From contig CM066730.1 of assembly GCA_033961575.1 (NCBI GenBank), positions 131,444,023-131,508,022 on the forward strand: a stretch of 64,000 nucleotides of DNA. The letters run 5' to 3'. Shown here in pieces: positions 60,955 through 64,000 of this stretch. Source of the stretch: Aselliscus stoliczkanus (lineage: Eukaryota; Chordata; Mammalia; Chiroptera; Hipposideridae). The notes under the pieces are model-generated. The model ran no database searches. It was not told the DNA's origin and saw only the letters and a list, made by a program, of their open reading frames with translations. Both the position numbers and the translations under genes were made by a program. Within the stretch, counting starts at the first letter, position 1. Each line of letters starts with the position of its first letter.

Positions 60955-61505
60955 AAATATAATATTTTTCTGTAACAGCTTGAGATATATTGAGATATAG
61001 TTCATATGCTATGTAATTCACCCATTTTGAATGTACAATTCAATGGGTTTGCTATATGCGCAGAGTTGTGCAGCCATCGCCATTCAAAGAAACACTGTAA
61101 CCTTTAGCTATCAACCCCAACCTCTCCATCTCTCCTGACCCTAGGTAACCACTAATTTACTTTCTGCATCTATAGATTTGACTGTTCTGGACATTCAAAT
61201 AAATGGAATTGTATAATAGATGGCCTTTTGTGATTTGCCTCTCCCGTTTAGCATAATGTCTTCAAGGTTCATATGTGTTATAGCATGTATCAGCACTTTG
61301 CTCCTTTTTAATGGTTAAATAGTGTTATTCCGTTGTATTGCTAAACTACATTTTGTTTATCCATTTAGCAGCTGATGGACATTTTGGTTGTTTCTTTTGG
61401 TGGAATGATGCTGCTGAGCATTCATGTACAAAAATTTGTGGGGACATACATTTCCATTTCTCTTGGGTATATTCCTAGGAGTGAAATGATGAATGAATAT
61501 ATCTA
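60955..61505 (-). repeat. Old L1M-type LINE 3' end
   Basis: Reverse text: TTCACCCATTTTGAATGTAC, CATTTAGCAGCTGATGGACA, GGTTGTTTCTTTTGGTGGAA and TCTTGGGTATATTCCTAGGA. Confidence 0.8.
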
Positions 61506-62340
61506 CTAATTTTCACATAAGGAAATGCTTGTTTGGTTTCATAATCTAAATTTAGCCTTTAAAGTCATGACTTTCCTTTGCGTATACCTATTCCACAAGC
61601 TGATCTTTTTCACTTTGTTAGGGTCTGTGCATAAAGAAGTCAAGTTATTGGTAAGCACTCAACTGGGCTTCCTACTAAGTGATTTGCTGTTATATAGCAA
61701 TGCCTCAGGATTCAAATATGCTTCAGTGTTTTTAGAAATTACACGCCACACTCCTCAAGGATTCTTGATATTTGGGCTCTCTTTCTTTTTAGAGATGCCT
61801 GACAAACGTGGTCTCTGAGAAGTTCCATGAGGAATCCCATGAGCTGTAGGACAAAATATGGAGGAACAAAAAAGTGGAGCTCAGAAAGGGTTTCCTGGAA
61901 AACACTCTAGGCATTCAGCTGGGATCCTCAAGGGCTTTATTCTAGGGACAAATCTGAATGGGAAATAGGCTTCAGAATAATTGGGGACTAGCTTTGCATT
62001 ATTTTAATCTCAGATTGCAAAGATGATCCACCTCTGGCCAAACTTCCTGCCATAAATAAAAGTCAATCCAGAGCCTCGAATTGCCTTTATAATTCTTTAT
62101 GTACAACGTTTAATTCAATAAAAAATAATGAAGCCTACAAAAACAATAATTGACCCAAACCAGAAAGAAAATAGACACAGAGCCATAGGAGATATAAATA
62201 TTGGAGTTTGTAGACATTATTTTAAAATAACTATTAGATTATATTTCAGAAATGAAATAACAAGATGGGGATTTTGTCAGAGAACTGAAAACTAAAAATA
62301 AATTAAATGGAAGTTCTAGAACTGAAAAATGCAAAGTAAG
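61506..62340. other. Intergenic DNA without recognised features
   Basis: A 97-codon plus-strand frame at 61525-61818 has no family resemblance and starts in L1 flank. Nothing else is seen. Confidence 0.5.
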
Positions 62341-62341
62341 T

Positions 62342-62672
62342 ACAGAATGTGACTGTATTTGGAGATAGGATCTTTAAAGAAGTAATTAAGTTAAAATGAG
62401 GTCATTAGGGTGGGCCCTAATCCAATACGACTGGTGTCCTTATAAGAAGAGGAAATCAGGACACAGACACACCCAGAGGGAAGACCATGTGAAGACACAG
62501 GGAGAACACAGCCACCTACAAGTCCAAGAGAAAGGCCACAGAAGAAACCAACCCTGCTGACACCTTGATTTCAAACTTCTTTCCTTCCAAATTGTGAGAA
62601 AATAAGTTTCTATTGTTTAAGCCACCTAGTCTGTAATGCTCAGGTATGGCAGCCCTAGTCAACTAATACAGA
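62342..62672 (+). mobile_element. ERVL-MaLR LTR (MLT1-like)
   Basis: GTGACTGTATTTGGAGATAG, TGGGCCCTAATCCAATACGA, GGACACAGACACACCCAGAG and the end GCAGCCCTAGTCAACTAATA. 5' part is missing. Confidence 0.9.
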
Positions 62673-62689
62673 AAGTATTCATAATGTTA

Positions 62690-63760
62690 CCAGAGAGAGG
62701 GGCGTCCGTTTTCAGGGCAACGCCCGGGCTTGGTTTCCACTCCAGGGGTTGAACCCAGGCCTCGGGGAGGAAAACTGGGAAGCCTAGCTACTACATTGCC
62801 AGGAGTTGGTCCGTCCTCAGCACAGTGTCCAGGTTCTTGGTGTCTCAAGCAAAGAATTGAACAAGATACAGAGGTAAAGTAGTGAAAGAGCAGTTCATTG
62901 GAAGAAAAAGTACACTCCAAAGAGGTAGAAGTGGGCCCGAGCAGAAGGCAGTGGCTCAAGGGCCATTAATAGAAGAGAAAGTACACTACCAAGCGTTAGG
63001 AGTGGGTTGGTAAGCATGACTCAAAAAGGCTGTGGCTCAAAGGGCGTTGACTGGGGAAGACTTGGAGTTTTTATCCCATTTTTCTCTTTAATGGGCTGTT
63101 CCTCTCTGGATGTAGGACCACTTCATTGACACCTGTGATTGACAACAGGCTATTACCTCATTTCTTTAGACTGTGCATGTTCCTTCCCAGAATTCAGTCT
63201 GTTATAATAATATTAATGAACTTCCGGGCATATGTATAATATTATAATGATGGTATAATGAGATCCAGGTGAAATGAAGGTCATTGTGGCCTTTACTGCA
63301 CAAGTGAATGACTGGTTTAATCTTGTTGGGTATTTAGTACCTATTTGTTTCCTCATAGGGCTAGATAATTACAATGAAAAGTTTTGGGCAGAGAGGGATG
63401 TGTTTTGGGCGGTCACATTCTGTGGGTTGTGTTGGATATGCAGGAATGCAGAGACCCAATGCCTGCCTGTAACTACCTGCCTTGTTATCCCCTTGAGAGA
63501 CGTGATCCCCATAAAATCTCTATGGGAAGTTTAGGGACAGGAGGTCTTTTCTTCTGTTCTGCTTCCTGCTTGGCAGGGGTGTAGAGCTGCCTCTACCTGT
63601 TGGGGATTCACAGGACTCTCACCCTATCTGATCTTAGATGAGAGGAAGGGGTCTCGAGATCTGTCTGGAAGACTGTGTTGGCTTCTTTGGTTGGGACTGG
63701 TAATATTGCTGGGGTATCATCTGTATCCCCAAGGCCCCTGAATAAGGAAAAATAGATTTT
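62690..63760. mobile_element. Probable ERV1-like LTR remnant
   Basis: Text such as CAAGCAAAGAATTGAACAAG, ACAGAGGTAAAGTAGTGAAA, GAAAAAGTACACTCCAAAGA and CCCATAAAATCTCTATGGGA has the composition of a gammaretrovirus-like LTR. No gag, pol or env coding is visible. There is a partial internal repetition: GAAAGTACACTACCAAGCG at about 62970 echoes about 62905. Boundaries and orientation are not settled. Confidence 0.45.
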
Positions 63761-63980
63761 ATTATGGATCCTGTGGCCATTTACTGGTCATTCAGGTGGC
63801 GTTAATTGTCCAGGAGTTGGGCCTAGAATGGGTTGGAAAGAACATTAGGCTTCAATGAGTACAATCAACAAGTATAAATCACACATTTCAGGATAATTAT
63901 CTAAAGCAGGGGGTAAAAACACTTCTTATGATTCAGGCTAAAAACAATCTGTTGCCTAAGATTAAGAAACTGATTTACAG

Positions 63981-64000
63981 GGCTGGCCAAGTGGCTCGGT
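63981..64000 (+). repeat. Start of a SINE cut by the window edge
   Basis: GGGCTGGCCAAGTGGCTCGG is the head of a type B or D SINE. Confidence 0.85.

Noticed and set aside
61525..61818. 97-codon hydrophobic plus-strand frame
   Set aside because: Looks like AT-rich chance reading; no start context, no neighbours, no family match.

Overview
This window is vertebrate, mammalian genomic DNA, most likely from a bat. The spliced gene structure, MIR and L2 relics, MaLR LTRs, and L1s with a laurasiatherian-type 3' UTR point to a placental mammal. The bat call rests on tRNA-derived SINEs: one copy at 16250-16427 resembles the bat VES family, and many others have VES-like heads with AATAAA...TCTTT tails. 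The longer composite SINEs recall the Rhin-1 type described from horseshoe and leaf-nosed bats, so a rhinolophoid bat is my best guess. This is from memory, not from a database search.

The only protein-coding gene I can support is IL12RB2, the interleukin-12 receptor beta-2 chain, on the minus strand. I resolved eight consecutive exons: a non-coding exon 1 in a CpG-rich island (42080 to about 42690), the signal-peptide exon 2 (30950-31061), the Ig-domain exon 3 (28808-29092), exons 4 and 5 (22093-22207, 20972-21156; first fibronectin-III/cytokine-receptor domain), exons 6 and 7 (18333-18475, 17255-17405; second domain, ending with the WSXWS motif), and exon 8 (6911-6990; start of the third FnIII domain). 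Codon phase carries across all seven junctions and gives 345 uninterrupted residues. That is about 40% of the protein. The remaining FnIII repeats, membrane segment and STAT4-recruiting tail must lie beyond the left edge.

Layout: 1-6910 is intron 8; 6991-17254 is intron 7; 17255-31061 holds the compact exon cluster 7 to 2; 31062-42079 is intron 1; 42080-42800 is exon 1 and the promoter region. From 42800 to 64000 is intergenic, upstream of the gene. In human the neighbour on this side is IL23R, but no IL23R exon is visible here. The intergenic part is mostly L1 (two long antisense ORF2/3'UTR remnants at about 43.05-46.86 kb and 54.6-59.35 kb), SINEs, older LINE pieces, a MaLR LTR and one probable ERV LTR remnant.

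I found no undescribed molecular system. The most interesting points are: an 84-codon upstream ORF in exon 1 where the human transcript, as I recall it, has a much shorter one; retroposons inserted within about 40-100 bp of three IL12RB2 exons; predicted gains and a loss of N-glycosylation sites; two short poly(A)-tailed SINE types that look like 3'-truncated versions of two longer T+ SINEs; and a 1.2-kb L1 copy that joins its 5' end directly to its 3' UTR between target-site duplications. Repeat-family names are from memory, and repeat boundaries are approximate unless a target-site duplication (TSD) is cited.
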